DNA of 64,000 nucleotides. It comes from Chitinimonas_A lacunae. Lineage in GTDB: Bacteria; Pseudomonadota; Gammaproteobacteria; Burkholderiales; Chitinimonadaceae. The DNA lies in the NCBI RefSeq assembly GCF_042650885.1, contig NZ_JBHSBU010000001.1:2666001-2730000 (forward strand), given 5' to 3'. The translations under genes and the position numbers were made by a program. The notes beneath the pieces were generated by a model that saw only the letters and a list, made by a program, of their open reading frames with translations, had not been told where the DNA came from and did no database searches. Of the stretch, positions 54,696 through 63,781 are shown piece by piece; within the stretch, counting starts at the first letter, position 1, and the number at the start of each line of letters is the position of its first letter.

Positions 54696-54728
54696 AAAAT
54701 AGCCATGCGAAATTCGCATGGCTATTTT
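54696..54728 (-). terminator. Terminator of secA
   Basis: A near-perfect 15-base stem AAAATAGCCATGCGA / TCGCATGGCTATTTT with a 3-base loop, 18 bases after the secA stop. The arms end in A and T runs, so it could work in both directions. Confidence 0.85.
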
Positions 54729-54746
54729 TCAGGAGTCCGCGTCGGC

Positions 54747-57470
54747 TCAGCTCAGCTTGCCATGACACTGCTTGAACTTGAGGCCCGAGCCGCACGGGCA
54801 CGGGTCGTTGCGGCTGGTGCGGGCCATCACTTCGGGCGGCAGGCTGCCCGCTGGGGTAGCGGGGCCGCCGGCCTGTTCGGATTTACCGGCCAGCGCTTCC
54901 TCGTAGTCGGCGTGGTGGAACTGCATATCGGGCGTATCGTGCTGGTCGAGCGCCTCGACATCGGCCTCGGAGCTGATCCGCACGGTCATCACCAACATCA
55001 CCACATCGCGGCGGATACGCATCAGCAGTTCTTCGAACAGCTCGAACGCCTCGCGCTTGTATTCCTGCTTGGGGTTTTTCTGGCCGTAGGAGCGCAGATG
55101 GATACCCTGGCGCAGATGGTCGAGCAGCGACAGATGTTCGCGCCAGTGCTGGTCGAGCACCTGCAACATCAAGGCACGCTCGAAATGACGCATCACATCG
55201 GCACCGATGCTTTCGTTGCGGGCGGCGTAAGCGGCAGCCACTTCCTGGAGCACGCGCTGCTTGATCGCATCGAGTTCCAGATGGTTTTCGGACTTGAGCC
55301 AGTCCGACACCGGGATGGACAGCTGCATCTCGCCCAGCGCCTTTTCCAGGCCGACCACGTCCCACTGCTCTTCCATACTGTGCGGCGGCAGGTGCTGGTC
55401 GACCAGATCGCTGACCAGACCGTCGCGCAGGCTGGCGATGGTTTCGGAAATATCGTTGACTTCGAGCAGCTCGTTACGCTGGGCGTAGATCGCCTTGCGC
55501 TGCTCGTTGGAGACATCATCGTATTCGAGCAGTTGCTTACGGATATCGAAGTTACGGCCTTCGACCTTGCGCTGGGCATTCTCGATGGCCCGGCTCAGCA
55601 GACCCGACTCGATCGCCTCGCCTTCGGGCAGCTTGAGCCGCTGCATCAGGGCGCCGATCCGTTCGGCGGCGAAGATGCGCAGCAGCGGGTCTTCCATGCT
55701 GAGGTAGAAACGGCTCGAACCCGGGTCGCCCTGGCGGCCGGCACGGCCACGGAGCTGGTTGTCGATCCGGCGCGACTCGTGCCGTTCGGTACCGATGATA
55801 TGCAGACCGCCCGCTTCCACCACCTGCTTGTGCAGACCTTCCCACTGGTGGCGCAGATCGGCGGTGGCGATGGTGCGTTTGAACTCGTCGACCGATGGGT
55901 CGTTTTCCATCGACTTGATCTGGTGCTCGACATTGCCGCCCAGCACGATGTCGGTACCACGACCGGCCATATTGGTGGCGATGGTGATCATGCCGGGCCG
56001 ACCAGCCTGGGCCACGATATCGGCTTCGCGACCGTGCTGCTTGGCGTTGAGCACGTTATGCGGCAAGCCCTCCTTCTGCAGCATCGACGACAACAGCTCG
56101 GAGTTCTCGATCGAGGTGGTACCGACCAGCACGGGCTGGCTGCGGCTGTAGCAGTCCTTGATGTCCGCCAGAATGGCGTTGAATTTCTCGTCAGCGGTCC
56201 GGAACACCTGATCGTTCATATCGCGCCGGACCATGGCCCGGTTGGTCGGGATAATCACGGTTTCCAGGCCGTAGATCTGCTGGAATTCGTAGGCTTCCGT
56301 ATCGGCCGTACCGGTCATGCCCGACAGCTTCTGATACATACGGAAGTAATTCTGGAAGGTGATCGAGGCAAGGGTCTGGTTTTCCTTGTTGATCTCCACC
56401 CCTTCCTTGGCCTCGATGGCCTGATGCAGACCTTCGGACCAGCGACGGCCCGGCATCAGACGGCCGGTGAACTCGTCGACGATCACGATCTCGCCGTTCT
56501 GCACCACATAGTGCTGATCCTTGTGATACAGCGCATGGGCACGCAGCGCGGCGTACAGATTGTGCATCAGCGGAATGTTGGAAGCCGCGTAGAGGCTGTC
56601 GCCCTCGGCCAGCAGGCCGGCCTGGCTCAGCAGCTCTTCGGCGTGCTCGTGGCCCTGTTCCGACAGCAGGACCTGGTGGGCCTTCTCATCGACCCAGTAA
56701 TCGCCCGGGCCGTCTTCTTTTTCCTGCCGGATCATCAGCGGCGCGACCACATTCATGCGCAGATAGGTCTCGGTGCTGCCGTCGGCCTGGCCCGAGATGA
56801 TCAGCGGGGTCCGCGCTTCGTCGATCAGGATCGAGTCCACCTCATCGACCACGGCAAAGTGCAGGCCGCGCTGGACCCGCTCCTCGACCGTATAGACCAT
56901 GTTGTCGCGCAGATAGTCGAAACCGAATTCGTTGTTGGTGCCGTAGGTGATGTCGGCGGCATAGGCGGCCTGCTTCTGCTCATGCGGCATCTGGCTCAGG
57001 TTGATGCCGACGGTCAGGCCGAGGAAGTTGTACAGCGGCGCCATGGTGTTGGCGTCGCGCTGGGCCAGGTAATCGTTGACCGTCACCACATGGACGCCGC
57101 GGCCGCTCAGCGCATTGAGGTAGGCGGGCAGCGTGGCCACCAGGGTCTTGCCTTCCCCGGTGCGCATTTCGGCGATCTTGCCGTCGTTGAGCACCATGCC
57201 ACCGATCAGTTGAACGTCGAAGTGGCGCATGTTCATCACCCGCTTCGAGGCTTCGCGGCAGACGGCGAAGGCTTCGGGCAGCAGGTCGGCCAGTGCTTCG
57301 CCCTTGGCCAGTCGTTCGCGGAAAGCTGGGGTCTTGGCCTGAAGCTCGGCGTCGCTCAACCCTTGAATCTGGGCTTCCAGGGCATTGATCTGACGCACCG
57401 TGGCCCCGTACTGCTTGAGCAGCCGGTCGTTGCGGCTACCGAAAATCTTTTTCAACAAATCGGCGATCAT
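54747..57470 (-). CDS. secA: Preprotein translocase ATPase SecA
   Basis: Motor ATPase of Sec-dependent protein export. The product is 907 residues. NBD1 has Walker A MRTGEGKTLVATL (about 102) and Walker B VVDEVDSILIDEARTPLI. The preprotein-crosslinking domain follows, then NBD2 with TNMAGRGTDIVLGG and RIDNQLRGRAGRQGDPGSS. The helical wing and scaffold regions lead to a C-terminal zinc motif CPCGSGLKFKQCHGK that binds SecB and phospholipid. The frame is open to 57536; the ATG at 57470 gives the family start MIADLLKKIFGSRN. It is downstream of an M23 peptidase gene but separated from it by a terminator. Confidence 0.97.
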   Translation of the reverse strand: MIADLLKKIFGSRNDRLLKQYGATVRQINALEAQIQGLSDAELQAKTPAFRERLAKGEALADLLPEAFAVCREASKRVMNMRHFDVQLIGGMVLNDGKIAEMRTGEGKTLVATLPAYLNALSGRGVHVVTVNDYLAQRDANTMAPLYNFLGLTVGINLSQMPHEQKQAAYAADITYGTNNEFGFDYLRDNMVYTVEERVQRGLHFAVVDEVDSILIDEARTPLIISGQADGSTETYLRMNVVAPLMIRQEKEDGPGDYWVDEKAHQVLLSEQGHEHAEELLSQAGLLAEGDSLYAASNIPLMHNLYAALRAHALYHKDQHYVVQNGEIVIVDEFTGRLMPGRRWSEGLHQAIEAKEGVEINKENQTLASITFQNYFRMYQKLSGMTGTADTEAYEFQQIYGLETVIIPTNRAMVRRDMNDQVFRTADEKFNAILADIKDCYSRSQPVLVGTTSIENSELLSSMLQKEGLPHNVLNAKQHGREADIVAQAGRPGMITIATNMAGRGTDIVLGGNVEHQIKSMENDPSVDEFKRTIATADLRHQWEGLHKQVVEAGGLHIIGTERHESRRIDNQLRGRAGRQGDPGSSRFYLSMEDPLLRIFAAERIGALMQRLKLPEGEAIESGLLSRAIENAQRKVEGRNFDIRKQLLEYDDVSNEQRKAIYAQRNELLEVNDISETIASLRDGLVSDLVDQHLPPHSMEEQWDVVGLEKALGEMQLSIPVSDWLKSENHLELDAIKQRVLQEVAAAYAARNESIGADVMRHFERALMLQVLDQHWREHLSLLDHLRQGIHLRSYGQKNPKQEYKREAFELFEELLMRIRRDVVMLVMTVRISSEADVEALDQHDTPDMQFHHADYEEALAGKSEQAGGPATPAGSLPPEVMARTSRNDPCPCGSGLKFKQCHGKLS

Positions 57471-57528
57471 CGTTTGTCCATGCGGGCCCAGGGGCGCCGT
57501 CCAAAAACCGTTTGCCGCGCTGCGGCGT

Positions 57529-57562
57529 AAAAACACGGCGGACCGGAAACCGATCCGCCGTG
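57529..57562 (-). terminator. Terminator between the M23 peptidase gene and secA
   Basis: Stem CACGGCGGA (57534-57542) and TCCGCCGTG (57554-57562), followed on the minus strand by five T. It suggests that secA has its own promoter in the short space before 57470, or depends on readthrough. Confidence 0.8.
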
Positions 57563-57629
57563 CGGAAACTTCACTTGAATCAGCGCCGGAAAGATGCCGG
57601 CGGAATAAAAATTTTTCAAGTCCCCATCA

Positions 57630-58547
57630 TTACCGACTATCGGCTACTACACGGGAGGCACCGGAAAAGCCCACGAAGTAGGCGGGATTCTGCGGCACGC
57701 CTTTGTAGCGGATCTCGAAATGCAGATGGGGACCAGTAGAGCGACCTGTGCTACCCAATAAGGCCAGCTTTTCGCCGGCCTTGAGCACCTGACCGGCCGT
57801 CACCAGCAACTTGGAGGCATGTGCATAACGACTGCTGATGCCGTTGCCGTGGTCGATCTCGACCATATTACCATACTCAGAATGGTATTCCGCCGTCACC
57901 ACACGGCCACCGGCCGCTGCACGGATCGGGGTGCCGACGTCGCCGATAAAGTCGATGCCTTCGTGGAAAGTCTGCCGCCCATTGAACGGGTCGATACGCC
58001 AGCCGAACTGGGAAGAACGCAGGCCACTGGCCATCGGCAGGCTGGTCGGGGCCTGCCAGGTATTGAGTTTCTGTTGGGTCAGCACCGCTTCGAACAGACC
58101 GTATTGGTCAAGCGCGGCTTCGATATGGCGGTCGGTCGCCGTCACCAGCGCGACCAGCTCCCCATAGCTGATCGGGTGTTCGCCCCGCAGCGGTCGGGCG
58201 CCACCTTGCGGGGCACTGACGGTACTTTGGAAGGGTTTGGCATCGATGCCGGTCTTGCCGGCCACCTGCCGGGTCAGGCCATCGAGCCGCACCAGTTGCG
58301 CCTGCATCTGACCGAGCTTGACCGCCAGTGCGTCGATCTGGCGCTGCTGCGCCACCGGCGTGCCCGGCAGGCTGGGCAGATTGGGCATATGCCAGCCCAG
58401 GCGCCGGGTCATTTCGTAGGTCCCCCAGCTTGCCGCGCTCAACAGGCCCAGCACCGCCAGCAGCGCCAGCAGCCCAAGCGCGGCCAGATGGCGTGGGCCC
58501 AGCGTGACCGCTTTGGACATTCGATCCGACAGCAGAATAACATTCAC
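57630..58547 (-). CDS. Membrane-anchored M23 (LytM-type) peptidase
   Basis: Putative peptidoglycan endopeptidase or LytM-domain activator. The product is 305 residues. A cytoplasmic N-terminus and one membrane helix (about 22-42, AALGLLALLAVLGLLSAA) are followed by a coiled-coil-like stretch (about 67-95) and a C-terminal M23 domain (about 185-290). The metal motif HEGIDF (HxxxD) and the HLHFEI motif are both intact, so it could be catalytically active. It is divergent from the DUF721 gene by 24 bases and lies upstream of secA, a usual betaproteobacterial neighbourhood. Confidence 0.87.
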   Translation of the reverse strand: MNVILLSDRMSKAVTLGPRHLAALGLLALLAVLGLLSAASWGTYEMTRRLGWHMPNLPSLPGTPVAQQRQIDALAVKLGQMQAQLVRLDGLTRQVAGKTGIDAKPFQSTVSAPQGGARPLRGEHPISYGELVALVTATDRHIEAALDQYGLFEAVLTQQKLNTWQAPTSLPMASGLRSSQFGWRIDPFNGRQTFHEGIDFIGDVGTPIRAAAGGRVVTAEYHSEYGNMVEIDHGNGISSRYAHASKLLVTAGQVLKAGEKLALLGSTGRSTGPHLHFEIRYKGVPQNPAYFVGFSGASRVVADSR

Positions 58548-58571
58548 GTTTTCGCTCCTTGTCTGCTCACC

Positions 58572-59018
58572 ATGAGCGCTAGCCGCCCCGAACCGTTACG
58601 TCACATCAACCGTCTGCTCGCGACGCCCGAGCTTCAGCGCATTGCCCGTCTTGCGGCGGCACAACAGCGTCTGGCCCTGCTATGGAAGCAAATCGTCCCG
58701 GTTGAACTGAGCCAAGCGGCCCAGGCGGTCGGCGTGGTAGATGGCTGCCTGCTGGTCACGACACGCAGCCCGGCAATCGCGGCCAAACTCAGGCAGATGG
58801 AGACCCGTTTATTGGCCCGACTGATCGAAAATGGCCTGGAAGTTAACGCAATCCGCGTCAAGGTGCAAGTCGAGACCCTGCCCCACCAACAGACGAAACC
58901 GAAGCGAAATCCGGTACTTAGCGATGCTGCCCGCGATACGCTGGCCGACGCCGCCCGCTCGCTTCCCCCTTCGCCGCTGGCCGATGCCCTGGCCAGAATG
59001 GCTAATCGCCGCCGTTGA
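58572..59018 (+). CDS. DUF721 (DciA-like) protein
   Basis: The product is 148 residues. The N-terminal half resembles the DUF721/DciA domain (about 8-95, with LLATPELQRIARLAAAQQRL, LWKQIVPVELSQAAQAVGVV and GCLLVTTRSPAIAAKLRQM). DciA proteins load the replicative helicase in bacteria lacking DnaC. Here the C-terminal half is short and polar. The ATG at 58572 is chosen although the frame is open much further upstream, because the preceding part lies antisense to the M23 gene. It is divergent from that gene. Confidence 0.75.
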   Translation: MSASRPEPLRHINRLLATPELQRIARLAAAQQRLALLWKQIVPVELSQAAQAVGVVDGCLLVTTRSPAIAAKLRQMETRLLARLIENGLEVNAIRVKVQVETLPHQQTKPKRNPVLSDAARDTLADAARSLPPSPLADALARMANRRR

Positions 59019-59591
59019 GTCGTCTTCACGCTCCCACCATGACCGCTACCCTTGCCATCCAAGGGCTGCTGCGGATCAGCGCCCGGACTTCGCTGTCGCG
59101 GACTCAACTCGGCAGGCCGTCCCAGCTACCGCTGGCTGCCACAGGGCCGGGAATGCAGCCAGCCTCTAAAAAAATAAAATAAGCTGCAAAATCACTGCAA
59201 ATACAGTGGCAGGCCATTAAGAGAAATAAACGTTATACCCATCCATTCCACTCTTTGACCCACTCGCCATAAAACCTCCATCGCAGCAAGCACTTGCCAC
59301 CAACAAGAGAGATAGGCAGGTGAAATAAGAATGGAAGGTTTCCTGCCAACCCCCAAGCTTTATCCAAGCCGTTTGTCGCGCGGATCGGTGTTATGACTCA
59401 CTCACCACACTGGCTGCGCACACTTAGTCTCCTTCGCAGGCAAGCCAAAAACACTCCGGAGCCGGCCGATGACGACAGATCGGACCTGGCATCATCGACG
59501 CGCTGGCCGGATGGACCCGGCCTTGGACAGGCAGTGCCCAGGCAAAGCGCGGCCAGGGATTCAGCAATGGGTCGAACCTTAGGGGGAAGTT
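59019..59591. other. Intergenic stretch with no supported gene
   Basis: About 570 bases between DUF721 and the convergent waaA stop. It includes an AT-rich section (about 59165-59260). A 47-codon frame from 59039 and a longer one from 59393 lack ribosome-binding sites, and the second enters waaA antisense. No RNA gene, repeat or clear terminator recognised. Confidence 0.5.
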
Positions 59592-60902
59592 TCAGGATGA
59601 GTGGGCGGGACGGGCTGGCCCATCGTGCCGCAGGCCCGGCTCGATCACCGCCAGTGCCCGCGCCAGGGCGCCACGGTTGCGTTGCACCAGTTCCCGTCCG
59701 GCCTGGGCCATGGCGGCGCGGCCAGTGGGGTCGGCTAGCAGTTGGTCGACCAGCGCCAATAATCCGTCCGCGTCGTCTGCCTGCCGGGCGGCCCCGGCGG
59801 CCAGGGCGTCGCGCACCACTTCCGCGAAATTGAAGGTCGATGGACCGATCAGCACCGGTACCCCCACCGCACACGGCTCGATCAGGTTATGGCAGCCGAA
59901 ATCGAGCAGACTGCCGCCCATCACGGTCAGGTCGGCCATCGCCAGATAGGCGGCCAGCTCGCCCAGGCTGTCGCCCAGCAATACATCCTGCTCAAGCGGA
60001 TCGGCGCCATTCCACTCACTACGCCGCCGCCAGCTCAGGCCGCGCGCCGTCAGCAGTGCCGCCACCACATCAAAGCGCTGCGGATGGCGCGGCACCAGCA
60101 CCAGCAGCCCACCGATCGGCCGCCGAGCCAAGGCGTCGAGCAGCAGCGCCTCCTCGCCTTCGCGGCTGCTGGCGATCAGCCAGACCGGTCGCGTTCCTGC
60201 CGCCGCCCGCCAGGTCTGGCCTCGGGCCACCAGCGCCGGGTCGGCCGCGAAATCGTACTTAAGGTTGCCGATGACGCTGAAGACCGGACCGCTGGTGCCC
60301 GGGTCAAGCAGGCTGCGCAGCCGCTCGGCATCGTCGGCGCTCTGCGCCGCCACGGCGCCCAATCTGGCCAGTGCCGGGGCGATCAGACCGCGCACCCGGC
60401 GATAACCGGCCAGCGAGCGCTCGGACAGCCGGGCATTGACCAGATGAAGTGGCATGCCACGCTCGGCGCAGGCATGGATCAGATTGGGCCACAGCTCGGT
60501 TTCCAGCAGCACGCCGAGTTCGGGCCGAAAGCGGTCGAGAAAGCGAGCCACGGCATCGGGCCGGTCGTAGGGCAGATAGGCGAGTTCGACCCGCTCGCCG
60601 AATAGTTGCCGGGCAGTGGCGCGGCCCGTCGGGGTCATCTGGGTCAACAGCAGACGGTGGCCGGGATGACGCTGCAACAGCGCTTCCACCAGCGGTGCGG
60701 CGGCGCGGGTTTCACCGACCGAGACCGCATGGAGCCACAAGGTAGGGCGCGACTGGGCGGGCGCTTCATAGCGACCGAAGCGCTCACCCCAATCGCGCCG
60801 GTACTCGGGCTGCCGCCGGCCGCGCCGCCACAGATAGCCCAGCACCAGCGGCGTCGCCAGCCACCAGATCAGCGTATAGAGGCAGCGCGCGGCCCGGTTC
60901 AA
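59592..60902 (-). CDS. waaA: 3-deoxy-D-manno-octulosonic acid (Kdo) transferase WaaA
   Basis: Inner-membrane-associated transferase adding Kdo to lipid IVA. The product is 436 residues, near the family length. A hydrophobic anchor near the N-terminus (CLYTLIWWLATPLVLGYLW) is followed by the GT-B Kdo-transferase domain with LWLHAVSVGETRAA (catalytic Glu), LLLTQMTPTGRATA, LLETELWPNLI and, in the donor domain, MGGSLLDFGCHNLIEP. No ATG or GTG fits. The TTG at 60902 overlaps the waaC stop as TTGA and is taken as the start, which implies coupling to waaC. Confidence 0.93.
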   Translation of the reverse strand: MNRAARCLYTLIWWLATPLVLGYLWRRGRRQPEYRRDWGERFGRYEAPAQSRPTLWLHAVSVGETRAAAPLVEALLQRHPGHRLLLTQMTPTGRATARQLFGERVELAYLPYDRPDAVARFLDRFRPELGVLLETELWPNLIHACAERGMPLHLVNARLSERSLAGYRRVRGLIAPALARLGAVAAQSADDAERLRSLLDPGTSGPVFSVIGNLKYDFAADPALVARGQTWRAAAGTRPVWLIASSREGEEALLLDALARRPIGGLLVLVPRHPQRFDVVAALLTARGLSWRRRSEWNGADPLEQDVLLGDSLGELAAYLAMADLTVMGGSLLDFGCHNLIEPCAVGVPVLIGPSTFNFAEVVRDALAAGAARQADDADGLLALVDQLLADPTGRAAMAQAGRELVQRNRGALARALAVIEPGLRHDGPARPAHSS

Positions 60903-61864
60903 GCGCGTGACTCCAATCCGGCCAGCGTGGCCGCTTCGACCTCGGCCAGACGCGGCGGCGTGCCGATGCCGCCCAGGCTCACGGCATAAGCGCTCGAACG
61001 CACCCCGGCGAGTTGCGGCGGCGAATCGCAGAAGATGGCCACGGTGGGCGTCGCCACCGCACCGGCCAGATGCATCAGGCCGGTATCGACGCCAACCGCG
61101 ACTTCGGCCCCGGCCAGCAGCACCGCCGCTTCGGTCAGATTGAAACGCGGCGCGACCACCGCATCGGGCACGACCTGAGCGATCCGCTCGGCCCGCTCGC
61201 GCTCGGGCGGCGAACCCCAGGGCAGCACACAGCGCAGGCCACGGCTGGCAAGCACGCGGCCAAGGCTGATCCAGTCGGCTTCGGGCCACAACTTGGCATC
61301 GCGGCTGGTGGCGGTCAGGAACACGGCATAAGGCGAGGCAGGGCGCCACGGCAATTCGAGCGGCGGCGGCTGAAGACCAAAATCGAGCGGACCTTCGGGC
61401 TCATAGCCCAGCGCCCGGCCGGCGATCAGTCGGTTGCGCACGATCACATGAAGCTCGCGCGAAATATCGAAGCGGCGGTGATAGAACAGGCTGGCAAATG
61501 GATCGCGGGCGCTGTGCCGATCGAAGCCGGCCACGGTGGCGCCGCTGAGCCGACCGACCAGGGCGCTTTTGATCAGTCCTTGCGAGTCGATCGCCAGGTC
61601 GTAGCGTTCGGCCTGCAAGGTGTCGCGGAAACGCCGCATCTCGGCCCGATAGCCGGCGTCGAACGGCCGTCGCCGCCAGCGTCGCAGGGCAATGGGCACG
61701 ATCCGTTTGATGGCCGGATGGAGTTGCGGCAGTTCGATGAAATTCTCCTCGACCACCCAGTGAATCTCGGCCTCGGGGAAATGGGCCGCGATATCGGTGG
61801 CGGCCGGCATATTGTGGACAATGTCGCCCATCGAACTGAGGCGCAGAAGCAGGATTTTTGGCAT
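60899..61864 (-). CDS. waaC: LPS heptosyltransferase I WaaC
   Basis: Adds the first L-glycero-D-manno-heptose to the Kdo of the LPS inner core. The product is 321 residues, the family length. The N-terminus KILLLRLSSMGDIVHNMPAA is typical of GT9 heptosyltransferases, IHWVVEENF follows, and the C-terminal donor domain shows VAVGVDTGLMHLAGAVATPT. It is the first gene of the waaC-waaA pair. On the minus strand TATAAT lies 7 bases before its ATG and no Shine-Dalgarno is visible. Confidence 0.95.
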   Translation of the reverse strand: MPKILLLRLSSMGDIVHNMPAATDIAAHFPEAEIHWVVEENFIELPQLHPAIKRIVPIALRRWRRRPFDAGYRAEMRRFRDTLQAERYDLAIDSQGLIKSALVGRLSGATVAGFDRHSARDPFASLFYHRRFDISRELHVIVRNRLIAGRALGYEPEGPLDFGLQPPPLELPWRPASPYAVFLTATSRDAKLWPEADWISLGRVLASRGLRCVLPWGSPPERERAERIAQVVPDAVVAPRFNLTEAAVLLAGAEVAVGVDTGLMHLAGAVATPTVAIFCDSPPQLAGVRSSAYAVSLGGIGTPPRLAEVEAATLAGLESRA

Positions 61865-61871
61865 GGGCCGG

Positions 61872-61877
61872 ATTATA
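61872..61877 (-). promoter_or_regulatory. Candidate -10 box for waaC-waaA
   Basis: The minus strand reads TATAAT, ending 7 bases before the waaC ATG, the same spacing style as before kdsD. The -35 is unclear. Confidence 0.4.
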
Positions 61878-61929
61878 GCCGGCGCCGGTTCGCTACAATG
61901 GCGCCGCCCTGCACTTCCGAGTTACCGCC

Positions 61930-62691
61930 ATGCCCGCGCTCAGCCTGGTCCTGATCACCAAGAACGCCGCCCTTCAGCTCGACGCCTGCCTCGAATCGGC
62001 CCGCGGACTGGTCGATGAGATCGTGGTAGTCGACTCGGGCAGCAACGACGAGACACTGGCCATCGCCCAACGTCACGGCGCCCGCCTCATCACCCAAACC
62101 TTTCTGGGCTTCGGGCCGCAGAAACGCCTGGCGGTCGAGGAAGCGCGCCACGACTGGGTGCTGTGCCTTGACGCCGACGAGCGGCTGACGCCCGAGCTGT
62201 CCCATTCGATCCGCGCCGCGCTCGCCCACCCGACCCATCCGGCCTATCGCTGCGCCCGCCGCAACCGCTTCTTCGGCCGCTATCTGCGCCATGGCGAGGC
62301 TTATCCCGACTGGTGCGTGCGGCTGTTCGACCGCCGCCGCGCCCAATGGAGCGAGGACACGGTCCATGAGAAGGTAGTGGTCGAGGGCACGACCGGCACG
62401 CTGACCGGCGACCTGCTGCACGACTCGGCCGAGAATCTGAGCGAATACCTGAGCAAGCAGAACCGCTACACCGATATGCAGGCGCAACAGCTGTTCAGCG
62501 CCGGCCGCCGCGTCGGTCATCTGAAGCTGTGGCTGTCGCCGCTGGTGCGTTTCGTGCGCTATTTCTTCTTTCGTGGCGGCCTGCTCGATGGGGCGGCCGG
62601 CTTTTCCCATATCGCCATCGGCAGCTTCTTTGCCTTCGTCAAATACGCCAAATTGATGGAGCGCTGGCGTCAGAGCGACCGTTCCGCCTGA
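61930..62691 (+). CDS. Family 2 glycosyltransferase, WaaE/KdtX-like
   Basis: The product is 253 residues. The GT2 nucleotide-sugar-binding fold is visible in LSLVLITKNAALQLDACLES and EIVVVDSGSNDETLAIA; the DxD-type metal site is LCLDADERL. The following FLGFGPQKRLAVEEARHDWV and YPDWCVRLFDRR match LPS-core beta-1,4-glucosyltransferases of the WaaE/KdtX type. An amphipathic hydrophobic C-terminal region (LVRFVRYFFFRGGLLDGAAG) suggests membrane contact. It is divergent from waaC. The exact acceptor is not known. Confidence 0.85.
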   Translation: MPALSLVLITKNAALQLDACLESARGLVDEIVVVDSGSNDETLAIAQRHGARLITQTFLGFGPQKRLAVEEARHDWVLCLDADERLTPELSHSIRAALAHPTHPAYRCARRNRFFGRYLRHGEAYPDWCVRLFDRRRAQWSEDTVHEKVVVEGTTGTLTGDLLHDSAENLSEYLSKQNRYTDMQAQQLFSAGRRVGHLKLWLSPLVRFVRYFFFRGGLLDGAAGFSHIAIGSFFAFVKYAKLMERWRQSDRSA

Positions 62692-62734
62692 GTTGCCCGG
62701 CCCGTGCGGCCGGTTTTTCCGGAGTCAGACCAGC

Positions 62735-63781
62735 ATGAATATCCTTGTCACCGGCGCCGCCGGCTTTATCGGCATGCACACCGCCCGCGCCCTGCTCGAC
62801 GCCGGCCATCGGGTGGTCGGGATCGACAACCTCAACGATTACTATCCGGTGGCGCTCAAGGAAGCGCGGCTTGCCACCTTGCGCGAGCGGCCCGACTTCG
62901 TCTGGCGCCAGCTCGATATCGCCGACCGCGACAGCATTGCCGCCCTGTTCGCCGCCGAGCCGTTCGATGCCGTGGTCCATCTGGCTGCACAGGCCGGCGT
63001 GCGCCATTCGCTGCGCGACCCGCATGCCTATGTCAGCGCCAATCTGCTCGGCTTTACCAATATTCTCGAAGGCTGCCGCCATGCCAGGACGCCGCATCTG
63101 GTGTTCGCCAGCACTTCCAGCGTCTACGGCCAGAATGCCAAGGTACCGTTCCATGAAGCCGACCCGACCGACCACCCGGTCAGCTTCTATGCCGCAACCA
63201 AAAAGGCCAACGAGGCGATGGCCCACAGCTATGCCCATCTCTATGGTCTGCCGGTGACGGGGCTGCGCTTCTTTACCGTCTATGGCCCGTGGGGCCGGCC
63301 CGATATGGCGCCGTGGCTGTTTACCGAGGCGATCCTGGCCGGGCGGCCGATCAAGGTGTTCAACCACGGCCAGTTGCAGCGCGACTTCACCTATATCGAC
63401 GATATCGTCGATGGCATCGTCCGCCTGCTGCCGCTGGCGCCGACCGCAGGGGGGGACGGCAGCCGGCCCGATGAGAGCTGGGCGCCCTACCGGTTGTGCA
63501 ATATCGGCAACCACGATCCGATCCCGCTGCTACGCTTTATCGAGACGCTCGAAGCGGCCATCGGACGCGAAGCGATCAAGGAATTCCTGCCGATGCAGCC
63601 GGGCGACGTGCCGGCCACCTTTGCCGATACCGACAAGCTGGCCGGACTGACCGGTTTCTCGCCGCGTACCCCGCTGCGGGAAGGTCTGGACCGTTTCGTG
63701 GCCTGGTATCGCCGCTATCACGTTGACATCCTCCCCGGCCTGAAGTCCGGAGATTCCTACGGCGCTCAGGCGCGGCATTGA
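62735..63781 (+). CDS. NAD-dependent epimerase, UDP-glucuronate 4-epimerase-like, C-terminus altered by an IS end
   Basis: Short-chain-dehydrogenase-type epimerase, probably UDP-glucuronate to UDP-galacturonate. The product is 348 residues. The NAD motif GAAGFIG is at residues 7-13, then HLAAQAGVRHSL, the catalytic STSSVYG and YAATKKANE (Tyr and Lys of YxxxK), and RFFTVYGPWGRPDMA. The family normally ends soon after a segment like FVAWYRRYH. Here about 20 more residues (VDILPGLKSGDSYGAQARH) come from the adjoining insertion-sequence end. The enzyme core is complete, so activity may persist. The ATG at 62735 is the family start. A WaaE-like gene lies just upstream. Confidence 0.85.
   Translation: MNILVTGAAGFIGMHTARALLDAGHRVVGIDNLNDYYPVALKEARLATLRERPDFVWRQLDIADRDSIAALFAAEPFDAVVHLAAQAGVRHSLRDPHAYVSANLLGFTNILEGCRHARTPHLVFASTSSVYGQNAKVPFHEADPTDHPVSFYAATKKANEAMAHSYAHLYGLPVTGLRFFTVYGPWGRPDMAPWLFTEAILAGRPIKVFNHGQLQRDFTYIDDIVDGIVRLLPLAPTAGGDGSRPDESWAPYRLCNIGNHDPIPLLRFIETLEAAIGREAIKEFLPMQPGDVPATFADTDKLAGLTGFSPRTPLREGLDRFVAWYRRYHVDILPGLKSGDSYGAQARH
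63720..63765 (-). mobile_element. Right end of an IS200/IS605-family element
   Basis: The sequence from about 63720, GTTGACATCCTCCCCGGCCT and onward, forms an imperfect hairpin (CTCCCCGG / CCGGAG). It resembles the end found just downstream of TnpB genes in IS200/IS605 elements. It lies immediately after the TnpB stop and inside the 3' end of the epimerase gene. The exact boundary is uncertain by several bases. Confidence 0.6.

Noticed and set aside
54669..57530. 953-codon plus-strand open frame opposite secA
   Set aside because: Shadow of secA, which has all its motifs on the minus strand.
59039..59182. 47-codon frame after the DUF721 gene
   Set aside because: No Shine-Dalgarno, arginine- and leucine-rich translation, nothing recognisable.
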